A stretch of 64,000 nt of DNA from Desulfosudis oleivorans (GTDB lineage: Bacteria > Desulfobacterota > Desulfobacteria > Desulfobacterales > SURF-7), in assembly GCA_020723305.1 (NCBI GenBank), contig DYJC01000009.1, forward strand, positions 149,216-213,215. The letters are read 5' to 3'. Under the pieces are notes generated by a model. It made no database searches, was not told the DNA's origin, and saw only the letters and a list, made by a program, of their open reading frames with translations. Shown one piece after another: positions 9,048 through 17,344 of the stretch (its first letter is position 1; each line of letters begins with the position of its first letter). The translations under genes and the position numbers were made by a program.

Positions 9048-9833
9048 ATGAAATTTATAGATATTAAAAACCTGGATGAACGTTCCGGTTATCAACTTGC
9101 AGAAAATGATAGATTTTCCTTCCGTTGCCATCCGGATCTCACCTGTTTTAATCAATGTTGCAGGAACCTGAATCTGTATCTATACCCATACGATATCATT
9201 CGTTTGAAAAATCATCTTCATATAACCTCGGATCAGTTTCTCGACCGTTTTGTTGATATTGTTTTACGGCCGGGGAATCATTTTCCTTCTGTTTTGTTAA
9301 AAATGTCTGAAACTGAAGAACGGACTTGTCCTTATTTACAAACCAAAGGGTGTTCCGTATATCCGGATCGACCGGACTCATGCCGCACCTTTCCTTTGGA
9401 GCAGGGGATTCTATCTTCTGTTGGAAATACGAAAATCCAAAAACTCATTCACTTTTTCCGTCCCCCGGATTTCTGCCTTGGCCGGCATGAACATCAACAG
9501 CTAACACCGCATGAGTGGGCTATTGATCAGGATGCAGTCGAATATAATAAAATGACGGCCGAGTGGGCCCAGATAAAAAAACTGTTCCAGAATAACCCCT
9601 GGGGAAAAGAAGGCCCTGACGGGAAGCAGGGTAAAATGGCTTTCATGTCCACTTATAATATGGATGAATTTCGAAATTTCGTTTTCCAAAGCAGTTTTCT
9701 GAGGCGGTATAAGGTAAAAACCCAACTGCTAAACCGGATTCAAGAAGATGAAGTCTGTTTGATGAAATTTGGATTTTCATGGGTAAAATTTTACTTGTTT
9801 GGAATAAAATCAAAGCAGATCCAAATACGATGA
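9048..9833 (+). CDS. YkgJ-type cysteine-cluster protein (paralogue 2)
   Basis: This 261-residue protein has the motifs FRCHPDLTCFNQCCRNLNLY near residue 22, RTCPYLQTKGCSVYPDRP near 86-103 and DSCRTFPLE, typical of the YkgJ/CxxCxxCC family of putative metal-binding proteins. I chose the ATG at 9048; a TTG three codons upstream overlaps the previous gene and is less likely. Residues after about 115 are family-specific and rich in aromatic and charged residues. It is clearly homologous to paralogue 3 (11791-12510), which shares the block PYDIIRLK/PYDILRLK after the first cluster. Confidence 0.75.
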   Translation: MKFIDIKNLDERSGYQLAENDRFSFRCHPDLTCFNQCCRNLNLYLYPYDIIRLKNHLHITSDQFLDRFVDIVLRPGNHFPSVLLKMSETEERTCPYLQTKGCSVYPDRPDSCRTFPLEQGILSSVGNTKIQKLIHFFRPPDFCLGRHEHQQLTPHEWAIDQDAVEYNKMTAEWAQIKKLFQNNPWGKEGPDGKQGKMAFMSTYNMDEFRNFVFQSSFLRRYKVKTQLLNRIQEDEVCLMKFGFSWVKFYLFGIKSKQIQIR

Positions 9834-9987
9834 CCAATAGAATTGAGAATTCTTTACAAATCGTATCCGTTGTCCATAATCAAACGATGAATCAAATGAT
9901 TGACACCCAGCAACCATTCGCCTATAATTGATTCCAATTAAAGCATCTCCTTACCAATATTTTTCCATAAAACCATTGATAAAATCC

Positions 9988-10869
9988 ATGAATGAACCAG
10001 AAAATCAAAAAATTGCCGAGCTTTCCGCAAAAATAAAGTCCTTCCCATCCCTTCCTTCTGTTGTGAGTCATGTCCTGAAAATCAAGGCTGATCCAAAAAG
10101 CACAGTTGAAGACCTGATCGATGCAATCCGACCAGATCTGGCGCTCCACACTGCAATTCTGAAAATTTCGAACTCTGCCTTTTTCGGCCGGATGAGAAAG
10201 GTAAGTTCTCTAAAGCAGGCGCTTATGGTTATCGGATTTTCTGAAATTCAAAATATTGTATTATCCAAGGCTGTATTCAACAGTTTTAAAAAAATTCAAT
10301 CAAACAGCGCCTTTCGGATTAATGAATTCTGGGAACACTCTTTTTTATGCGGTCTTGCCTCGAAAATTGTTTCAAATGACCTTTCTGAAGACAGCAATGA
10401 TTTTTTCGTTGCCGGACTGATTCATGATATTGGAAAGCTTGTCCTTCTAATGGCAATGCCCCATGATTTTGAGATGATCGTTCATGAATCCGATCCATTT
10501 CCGATGAATACTGCAACAGCTGAGAAAAAAATAATCGGAATCACCCATGATCAAATCGGTATGAGTCTGCTGATGCGATGGATGTTTCCTGAAAATCTGA
10601 TCAAGGCGGTTGGTTTTCATCATCAGCCGGAAAAGGCGGATGAAAATCGACTATTCCCTGTCATTGTTCATATAGCCAATTCCCTCTCACATATGGTTCA
10701 GAGCCTTGAATATAAAGACAGAAACAAGGAAGTTGAATTTTCCAAAATCATTCATACCGGTAAATTGAACGGCCTGGATCTGAGCAAAAAAAAACTAAAT
10801 CAGTATATAGAAGATATTGCGGTCCAAAAAGAACAGGAAAAAGATATCCTTGAATTGTTTCTCTCCTGA
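9988..10869 (+). CDS. HDOD-domain signalling protein
   Basis: The 293-residue protein is nearly all HDOD domain, an HD-related module without a guaranteed phosphohydrolase activity that is found in bacterial signalling proteins. Family stretches include SLPSVVSHVLKIKADPKSTV near residue 20, LHTAILKISNSAFFG near 50-64, IQNIVLSKAVFNSF near 87 and AGLIHDIGKLVLLM near 136-149, followed by HHQPEKA. The HD pair in LIHDIGK is present, so a metal site is possible. I chose the ATG at 9988; the frame extends 20 codons upstream to a TTG, but those residues do not look like part of the domain. Confidence 0.85.
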   Translation: MNEPENQKIAELSAKIKSFPSLPSVVSHVLKIKADPKSTVEDLIDAIRPDLALHTAILKISNSAFFGRMRKVSSLKQALMVIGFSEIQNIVLSKAVFNSFKKIQSNSAFRINEFWEHSFLCGLASKIVSNDLSEDSNDFFVAGLIHDIGKLVLLMAMPHDFEMIVHESDPFPMNTATAEKKIIGITHDQIGMSLLMRWMFPENLIKAVGFHHQPEKADENRLFPVIVHIANSLSHMVQSLEYKDRNKEVEFSKIIHTGKLNGLDLSKKKLNQYIEDIAVQKEQEKDILELFLS

Positions 10870-10965
10870 TATTTAATGCATCCGACACACGGAGTCATGC
10901 CCCCATGACAGTCCGTTAATAATTATTGATCTCGACCAATGAATATTGCGCTCATTTAAAAAGTC

Positions 10966-11778
10966 TCAAACAACCCCTTTCGGCATCGGAAAAACCCTTT
11001 CTCCGCCAAGTACATAGCCTCCATCAAGACGAAGAACCGCGCCTGTCAGAAAAGGTGCATCGTTGATCATAAATAAAACAGCCTTAACAACATCCTCAAT
11101 CTTTCCAATCCGGCCACAAAGGGTATGATCCAGAATCGCTTTTTTCTGATCATCCGTCAAAAGTCCCCATCCCCTGGTGTTCTCCCCATGCCTTGTTTCC
11201 ACAAATCCAAGCATAATTTCATTTACCCTGATCTCCGGAGAGCCAAGCCTGGCCCAGGTTTCGGTTAACAGGGAAACACCCCGGTTGGCAGCAGAATATC
11301 CTTCATTAAAAACAAAACTGGCCGGCCCGGACCTTCCAACAATCCCTGCAATAGAGGAAAAATTGATGATCAGCCCGTTACTGGAATTTTTTAGATAAGG
11401 AAAGGCTGACTCAAATACCCACTGTTTTGCCCGAAGCGTTGTGGAAAGCTCAAGATCCCATTGATCTTGACGATATGGTCCATGAACAACCGGCCATCCA
11501 CCTCTCTCAATGTTGTTTATCAAAATATCCAGTCTGCCAAAATGATCGATAACCTTCTTTAGTAATTCTGGAATACTTTCCAGGTCCAACAGGTTAACCT
11601 TCAAAACAAGGTGCACCTCACCAATAGATTGGAAATCCGCTTCCATCTCTGTAAGACTGTCTTCCCAATCATAATAAGTCAGGGCAACTCTTATCCCTTG
11701 CTTGGCAAGGGCAAGACCGATACCCTTGCCGATTCCCTTGATCGCTCCCAATACCAAGGCAACTCTTTTCTCTTCCAT
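10966..11778 (-). CDS. Short-chain dehydrogenase/reductase lacking the usual catalytic lysine
   Basis: This 270-residue SDR has a Rossmann cofactor motif GAIKGIGKGIG near residue 10, an NNIERGG equivalent of the NNAG motif, and FSSIAG carrying the catalytic serine. The YxxxK motif reads YSAAN, so the tyrosine is kept but the lysine is replaced by asparagine. This suggests altered catalysis or a non-enzymatic role. The C-terminal block FLTGAVLRLDGGYVLGG is typical of the family. The ATG at 11778 with AAGGA upstream is preferred over one three codons earlier. It follows the third cysteine-cluster gene by 12 bp, and the two are probably an operon. The substrate is unknown. Confidence 0.8.
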   Translation of the reverse strand: MEEKRVALVLGAIKGIGKGIGLALAKQGIRVALTYYDWEDSLTEMEADFQSIGEVHLVLKVNLLDLESIPELLKKVIDHFGRLDILINNIERGGWPVVHGPYRQDQWDLELSTTLRAKQWVFESAFPYLKNSSNGLIINFSSIAGIVGRSGPASFVFNEGYSAANRGVSLLTETWARLGSPEIRVNEIMLGFVETRHGENTRGWGLLTDDQKKAILDHTLCGRIGKIEDVVKAVLFMINDAPFLTGAVLRLDGGYVLGGERVFPMPKGVV

Positions 11779-11790
11779 GTAAAGCATCCT

Positions 11791-12510
11791 TCAGCTAAAA
11801 AGTCTATCCTTCAGCCAATCTAAACCAAATCTGAGCAAGGTTGTGTCATTCTGTAAAGATTCCTTCTTGCTTGTATCCAGATCCAATCCATCAAAAAATC
11901 CTTTTTCAAAAACATGTCTCTTAAAATTATCCAAATCATAACATACCATATGAAAAAGATGTCTTGACTTCACATCCAGAGGCCCTGGTTTCCGTTGGTT
12001 TTTTATGCTGATAATCTCCATGAGAAGATCATTCATCTCGTTATAAATAAGCAGCTCTTGGGTGTGGATCCAATCCCGGATAACTATTTTTTTGTTTTGC
12101 CGGAATCCCTGACAATGAGATTCTTTAATCAATGCCCAGTGCTGTGTAATCAGCCCTGTTTCTCGCGAACGGGATATAAGCCTTGCAAGAGGATACGTCC
12201 GGCAAGATCCGGGCCTGTCTTTGTAGACACGACATCCATCTGATGTAACAAAAGGGCAGATAAGCTCTTTTTGATCTGCCGGTTTCAGCGTCACGACCGG
12301 AAGTCCGGATTCCGGCCCGGTATGATTCAGGGTATATTCTTTTAAAAATTGAGTTGATGTCATTCCAAGGGCGGTTTTCAGGCGCAATATATCATATGGC
12401 GTTAAAAATTGATTCAAATCCCGGCAGCACTCATTGAAGCAGGGCACTTCTTTGTTACAGGAAAACTGGAAGGTATCGTCAAGACAGATTGGGGTCATTT
12501 CATCGTTCAT
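11791..12510 (-). CDS. YkgJ-type cysteine-cluster protein (paralogue 3)
   Basis: This 239-residue protein has FSCNKEVPCFNECCRDLN near residue 12, LICPFVTSDGCRVYKDRP near 77-94 and SCRTYPLARL, the same layout as paralogue 2. Its start has a GAAGGA ribosome-binding site. MITE copy 2 begins only 18 bp upstream of the start codon, so the native promoter has been separated from the gene or replaced by sequence within or beyond the element. The SDR gene follows 12 bp downstream. The exact function is unknown; the cysteines probably bind metal. Confidence 0.75.
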   Translation of the reverse strand: MNDEMTPICLDDTFQFSCNKEVPCFNECCRDLNQFLTPYDILRLKTALGMTSTQFLKEYTLNHTGPESGLPVVTLKPADQKELICPFVTSDGCRVYKDRPGSCRTYPLARLISRSRETGLITQHWALIKESHCQGFRQNKKIVIRDWIHTQELLIYNEMNDLLMEIISIKNQRKPGPLDVKSRHLFHMVCYDLDNFKRHVFEKGFFDGLDLDTSKKESLQNDTTLLRFGLDWLKDRLFS

Positions 12511-12527
12511 TTTTTTCCTTCTTTATT

Positions 12528-12649
12528 GAGCCAATTTCAAAACTTTTATAAAGCGTCACACCGGCGAAAGTCAGTGCTCAGAAAAGAGCCGAAAATACTG
12601 GATTTTCGTTTTCGCCGGAACTACAATAAGAGACTTTTTAAATTGGCTC
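12528..12649 (+). mobile_element. 122-bp MITE-like element, copy 2
   Basis: It has the same length and about 95% identity to the reverse complement of copy 1. The ends are GAGCCAATTTCAAAA on the left and, with one mismatch, its inverse on the right. It is flanked by the 4-bp direct repeat TATT (12524-12527 and 12650-12653), which differs from the ATTA repeat of copy 1, as expected for independent insertions that duplicate 4 bp of AT-rich target. There is no coding content. It lies just upstream of cysteine-cluster paralogue 3. Confidence 0.85.
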
Positions 12650-13262
12650 TATTGTATATTCGATTATCTTTTGATACATATCTCTACAATTTGAACATCT
12701 CCGATAGCTCTGTTCATTATTCGTTACCACCGACATCAAAAAAAATCCATTATTATAAAACTGCACGATGTTAGTTTCGATATGGATTTGATGTATGGCA
12801 TTCAATAGGGGAGTCTAAAAAAAGAAAACCCCTGTTTCCGAGTTCCACTATATATTGTTATTAAAAATTAAATTATACTACATATTGGAATAAAATTTGA
12901 TTCTTTAGAATTGCTTATAACCAGTGGATTTTAGTTGCGCAAAAGTACTTGACAAGCATTTTTTCGGATGGTAGTTTAGCGCTTTGTTTTAGATTGTTAT
13001 TGGGTTCATGCATTAAGGAATAGTATAATCAATCAATAGGTTATAATATTCTTTCATACACGCAGATATAAACGGATTCACTACGTTTTTTATAAATCAT
13101 ATGCATAAATATCTTTAGAAAATAATCATATTCAAACCCTGAAAAGAATTTTTTCGGGTCACTGTTGCGAAGGGGGGTGCAAAAAAGCGTCAAGTTCCAC
13201 CAAACTAATCGATTAAAGTTGAAGTTATACTCATTACAACGCAATACTTAGGAGGTATATCA
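12650..13262. other. Long AT-rich region upstream of aprBA
   Basis: No gene is supported in these 613 bp. The stretch is AT-rich and holds the candidate aprBA promoter (12949-12977) and a strong ribosome-binding site (TTAGGAGGTATATCA) just before aprB. If that promoter is right, the aprB mRNA has an untranslated leader of about 280 nt, which I could not match to a known riboswitch. Confidence 0.6.
12949..12977 (+). promoter_or_regulatory. Candidate sigma70-type promoter for aprBA
   Basis: A perfect TTGACA (12949-12954) is followed after 17 bp by TAGTTT (12972-12977). The -35 is consensus and the -10 keeps only some consensus bases. It is the best pair I noticed in the region, about 285 bp before aprB. 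No operator was recognised. Confidence 0.4.
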
Positions 13263-13700
13263 ATGCCAAGCTTTGTAATTACTGAAAAATGTGACGGATG
13301 CAAAGGCGGGGATAAAACAGCATGTATGTACATTTGCCCCAATGATCTCATGGTTTTAGATCCCAATGCAATGAAGGCGTATAATCAAGAGCCGGATCAG
13401 TGCTGGGAATGTTTTTCTTGTGTAAAAATCTGCCCCACTCAGGCAATCGAAGTCAGAGGATACTCAGACTTTGTGCCGATGGGAAGCAGCATTATGCCGA
13501 TGATGGGTACCGAGGATGTTATGTGGACCTGTAAATTCAGAAACGGACTCGTGAAACGATTTAAATTCCCCATTCGAACCACTCCTGAAGGCGCTGCAAA
13601 TGCGTATCCGAATCTGAAAGGTAAAGATCTTAATTCCGGACTGCTTTCAACAGAAGAAGCGGATGGCTTTAAACTGGTCAAACCGCTTGCAACCGTTTAA
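13263..13700 (+). CDS. aprB: Adenylylsulfate (APS) reductase beta subunit
   Basis: AprB is the iron-sulfur subunit of dissimilatory APS reductase, passing electrons to the FAD of AprA in the cytosol. The 145 residues include two [4Fe-4S] motifs: CDGCKGGDKTACMYICPNDL near 10-29 and CWECFSCVKICP near 47-58. They end in the family's C-terminal extension that wraps the alpha subunit (TCKFRNGLVKRFKFP and after). The size is normal. AGGAGG lies at ideal spacing. aprA follows after 78 bp with its own strong ribosome-binding site, the usual aprBA order in sulfate reducers. Confidence 0.97.
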   Translation: MPSFVITEKCDGCKGGDKTACMYICPNDLMVLDPNAMKAYNQEPDQCWECFSCVKICPTQAIEVRGYSDFVPMGSSIMPMMGTEDVMWTCKFRNGLVKRFKFPIRTTPEGAANAYPNLKGKDLNSGLLSTEEADGFKLVKPLATV

Positions 13701-13778
13701 GCTGGAAGATGTCTTTACTACTGGATTCGAAAACCGATTGAATGATGAAATTACATCTATATAGAAGGAGGATATAAC

Positions 13779-15752
13779 ATGGCATTACCAAATAGACCTT
13801 TGGGTGAAACTAAAGCCGTAAGAGATCCGCAAGTTGAAGAACGTGAAGTTGATATTCTTATCGTGGGTGGCGGTATGGCTGCTTGCGGTACTGCATTTGA
13901 AGTCAAAAAATGGGCTTCCGACGATACCAAAATTTTGCTTTGTGACAAAGCTGCCATGGAAAGAAGCGGTGCTGTTGCTCAAGGCTTGTCCGCTATCAAT
14001 ACCTATGTAGGCGAGAATACACCTGATGATTACGTACGCATGGTACGTAACGACCTTATGGGTATTGTTCGTGAAGACCTGATTTTCGACCTCGGCCGTC
14101 ACGTGGATGACTCTGTTCATCTGTTCGAAGAATGGGGACTCCCGATATGGAAAAGAGGCGAAGATGGGCATAACCTGGATGGCAAGAAAGGCCAGAAAGT
14201 GGGAACCCTGAAATCCGGTGCCAAACCGGTTCGTACTGGTAAATGGCAGATCATGATCAATGGTGAGTCTTACAAAAGAATCGTAGCCGAAGCTGCAAAA
14301 CTGGCTCTTGGTGAACAAAACATTATTGAGCGTTGCTTCATCGTTGAACTGCTGACCGACGCCAACAATCCAAAACAGATTGCCGGCGCTGTTGGTTTTT
14401 CCGTACGTGAAAACAAAGTATACATCATCAAATGCAAAACCATGATGGTTGCATGTGGTGGTGCGGTAAACATTTATCAACCCCGTTCCGTTGGTGAAGG
14501 AAAGGGCCGTGCATGGTATCCGGTATGGAATGCCGGTTCTACATATACCATGGCTCTCCGCGCCGGTGCAGAACTCTCCATGATGGAAAACCGTTTCACC
14601 CCGGCTCGTTTTAAAGATGGATACGGCCCTGTTGGTGCATGGTTCCTGCTGTTCAAAGCCAAAACCTTGAATGGTCTGGGCGAAAACTATGCAAGCAGTG
14701 ATGCTGCCAAAGCAGAACTTCAAAAATATGCTCCATACGGAACTGCTGCAATCACACCAACCTGTCTCCGTAACCACCTGATGCTGTTTGAAATGAAAGA
14801 AGGCCGTGGTCCGATCATCATGGACACCGTAACCGCTCTGGCAGCACTTGGCAAAACCATGGACAAAAAAGAGTTGAAACACCTTGAGTCCGAAGCATGG
14901 GAAGATTTCCTTGACATGACCTGTGGGCAAGCCAATTTGTGGTGCGCACAGAACTGTGAGCCGGAAAAGAAAAACTCAGAAGTTATGCCGACCGAACCGT
15001 ACCTGCTCGGATCTCACTCCGGCTGCTGCGGTATCTGGACATCCGGTCCGGACGAAGACTGGGTTCCTGCCAGCTACAAATGGGGCGATGCCGGCAAAGT
15101 TTACAACCGTATGACCACCGTTATCGGGCTGTTCACTTCTGGTGATGGTGTTGCCTGCTCCGGCCATAAATTCTCTTCCGGTTCTCACGCAGAAGGTCGT
15201 ATTGCTGCAAAAGAAATGGTTAAATTTGTTCGCGACCATGCCAATTTTAAACCGACCATCAAAGAGACCAAAGAGCAACTGGTAGACCTGGTTTACAAAC
15301 CGGTTCGCACATATCTTGACAATTGTAACTACACAACTGCTCATGACATTAACCCGGCTTACATCAAACCTTCCGGAATGGCGCTGCGTCTGATGAAAGC
15401 CACCCATGAGTATGGTGCTGGTACCGCTACCTACTATCAGACTTCAAGCAAATCCCTTGAGATCGTTATTGATCTTCTGGAAACCATGCGCGAAGACGCT
15501 GAAAAACTGGCTGCCGGTGACCTGCATGAACTGATGAGAGCATGGGAAATCTACCATCGTCTTTACACCGTAGAGGCTCATCTCCGTCACATTCAGTTCA
15601 GGAAAGAAACCCGTTATCCGGGATTCTACTATCAAGCAGATTATCCTGGACAGGATGATACTAACTGGTTCTGCTTCACGAACTCCTCATACGACAAAGC
15701 TACCAACAAATGGAGTTTGAAGAAGGTTGATTACCATAAAATTATTCCCTGA
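13779..15752 (+). CDS. aprA: Adenylylsulfate (APS) reductase alpha subunit
   Basis: AprA is the FAD-containing catalytic subunit that reduces APS to sulfite and AMP. The 657-residue protein has an FAD-binding N-terminus (ILIVGGGMAACGTAFEVKK near residue 25). It also has family-specific stretches around the active site, including MMENRFTPARFKDGYGPVGA, PTEPYLLGSHSGCCGIWTSG and GDGVACSGHKFSSGSHAEGR. The length fits the reductive bacterial form. A ribosome-binding site GAAGGAGG precedes the start. A strong terminator follows about 40 bp after the stop, separating aprBA from qmoABC. The presence of qmo rather than aprM supports the sulfate-reduction direction. Confidence 0.98.
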   Translation: MALPNRPLGETKAVRDPQVEEREVDILIVGGGMAACGTAFEVKKWASDDTKILLCDKAAMERSGAVAQGLSAINTYVGENTPDDYVRMVRNDLMGIVREDLIFDLGRHVDDSVHLFEEWGLPIWKRGEDGHNLDGKKGQKVGTLKSGAKPVRTGKWQIMINGESYKRIVAEAAKLALGEQNIIERCFIVELLTDANNPKQIAGAVGFSVRENKVYIIKCKTMMVACGGAVNIYQPRSVGEGKGRAWYPVWNAGSTYTMALRAGAELSMMENRFTPARFKDGYGPVGAWFLLFKAKTLNGLGENYASSDAAKAELQKYAPYGTAAITPTCLRNHLMLFEMKEGRGPIIMDTVTALAALGKTMDKKELKHLESEAWEDFLDMTCGQANLWCAQNCEPEKKNSEVMPTEPYLLGSHSGCCGIWTSGPDEDWVPASYKWGDAGKVYNRMTTVIGLFTSGDGVACSGHKFSSGSHAEGRIAAKEMVKFVRDHANFKPTIKETKEQLVDLVYKPVRTYLDNCNYTTAHDINPAYIKPSGMALRLMKATHEYGAGTATYYQTSSKSLEIVIDLLETMREDAEKLAAGDLHELMRAWEIYHRLYTVEAHLRHIQFRKETRYPGFYYQADYPGQDDTNWFCFTNSSYDKATNKWSLKKVDYHKIIP

Positions 15753-15793
15753 TAAACAGAACCTGTTGGGAACATGAATCGTAAATAGCATCT

Positions 15794-15827
15794 ACCTCCA
15801 GGCACCTTCGGGTTCCTGGAGGTTTTT
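15794..15827 (+). terminator. Rho-independent terminator after aprA (UUCG loop)
   Basis: The stem ACCTCCAGGCACC pairs with GGTTCCTGGAGGT (one mismatch) around a TTCG tetraloop and is followed by a short T-rich stretch. It should end most aprBA transcripts before qmoA. The remaining 230 bp to qmoA are gene-free and include a TATAAT at 16012-16017 that could belong to a qmo promoter, but no good -35 accompanies it. Confidence 0.85.
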
Positions 15828-16056
15828 ATTAACTACCGAAGATTTCTGGATTGACTCCAATGTTCGGCGATATCCAAGGCAAAGTCAATCGTGGCAGAAT
15901 GCCTAAGGGTTTTATCTGTTTTCTAGATTTATAAAATTCTTACGGATTTTGACACATCTGCCCGAGGGATATCGCCCCAACGGAAGACATCCTGAAATAA
16001 CCATACACTTATATAATTTTTTGACTAATTGATAATTTTATGCACGGAGGGATAGC

Positions 16057-17334
16057 ATGACAACAGACAACGCAGCCCCTGCTAGCGGAAGCATATTGGT
16101 AGTCGGAGGAGGGATCAGTGGACTGACAGCGACCCTCGAAGCTGCCGAAGTCGGATACGAAGTGTTCCTGGTCGAAAAAAATCCATACCTTGGAGGAAGG
16201 GTTTCACAACTTAATCAATATTTTCCAAAGCTGTGTCCACCTTCTTGCGGTCTTGAAATCAATTTCAAACGGATCAAAGACAATCCAAGAGTAAAGATTT
16301 TTACACTCGCCGACGTGGAAAAAGTATCCGGGGTTCCTGGTAATTATGATGTTACCATTAAATTGAATCCGCGCTACGTAAATGAAAATTGTACCGCTTG
16401 CGGTGCATGTGCCGAAGCTTGCCGGACCGAAATTGCAAATGAATTCAATTTTGGAATGGACAAAACCAAAGCAGCCTACCTGCCGCATAACATGGCTTTT
16501 CCGACACGGTATACCATTTCTCCCCAAATCAAGGGAACAGAAGATGCTAAAAAATGCCAGGAAGCCTGCAAGTACGACGCCATAGATTTGGATATGGAAC
16601 CAAAAGCATTGACTTTGAAGGTCGGCTCTATAATCTGGGCTACCGGCTGGGAACCCTATGATGCAACCCGTATAGACAATCTGGGATTCGGCCAATACCA
16701 AAACATTATTACCAACATGATGATGGAGCGCCTTGCAGCCCCAAACGGACCGACAAAAGGCAAAATTGTGCGTCCTTCTGATAACAAGGAACCGGAAACC
16801 ATCGCCTTTGTACAATGTGCTGGATCAAGAGATGAAAACCACTTGCCGTATTGCTCCTATATTTGCTGCATGGCCTCCCTCAAACAGGCTACCTATGTAC
16901 GGGAACGATATCCAGAGGCAAAAATTTATATCTTCTATATTGATCTGAGAACTCAAGGTAACCGATATGAAAAATTTTATAAAAAAATAAAAGAAGATAA
17001 AAATATTTTTTTGATCAAAGGAAAGGTTGCCGAAGTTAATGAAGAAGCAGGAACTGGAAACATTACCGTTATTGCTGAAAATGCAGTTACCGGGGAAAAA
17101 GTCAAACAAACCGTCAATATGGCGGTTCTGGCAACCGGCATGCAACCCACTGCAGCAAATACCAAACTTCCTGCTGATCTGAAATGCACGGAAGATGGTT
17201 TTATTCTGAATGACTTTTCAAAAGGCGGCATGTTTGCAGCAGGTTGTGCCAATAAGCCGGCAGATGTAGTCTCATCCAACCAGAATGCAACCGGTATGGC
17301 TCTTAAAGCGATTCAAACCCTGGTGAAGAGGTAG
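16057..17334 (+). CDS. qmoA: Quinone-interacting membrane-bound oxidoreductase subunit A
   Basis: QmoA is a cytosolic HdrA-like flavoprotein of the QmoABC complex, which links the quinone pool to APS reductase. The 425 residues show an FAD motif VVGGGISGLTATLEAAEVGY near 12-31, LVEKNPYLGGR after it, and a CTACGACAEACRTE iron-sulfur motif near 112. A central CAGSRDENHLPYCSYICC stretch like HdrA comes near residue 252. The ribosome-binding site is CGGAGGG. qmoB starts 10 bp downstream, and its ribosome-binding site overlaps the qmoA stop, so the two are translationally coupled. Confidence 0.95.
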   Translation: MTTDNAAPASGSILVVGGGISGLTATLEAAEVGYEVFLVEKNPYLGGRVSQLNQYFPKLCPPSCGLEINFKRIKDNPRVKIFTLADVEKVSGVPGNYDVTIKLNPRYVNENCTACGACAEACRTEIANEFNFGMDKTKAAYLPHNMAFPTRYTISPQIKGTEDAKKCQEACKYDAIDLDMEPKALTLKVGSIIWATGWEPYDATRIDNLGFGQYQNIITNMMMERLAAPNGPTKGKIVRPSDNKEPETIAFVQCAGSRDENHLPYCSYICCMASLKQATYVRERYPEAKIYIFYIDLRTQGNRYEKFYKKIKEDKNIFLIKGKVAEVNEEAGTGNITVIAENAVTGEKVKQTVNMAVLATGMQPTAANTKLPADLKCTEDGFILNDFSKGGMFAAGCANKPADVVSSNQNATGMALKAIQTLVKR

Positions 17335-17344
17335 GAGGTTAACC

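Noticed and set aside
13785..14930. Open frame of 381 codons on the minus strand opposite aprA
   Set aside because: It is fully contained in aprA, a well-conserved gene, with cysteine- and histidine-rich composition typical of a shadow frame.
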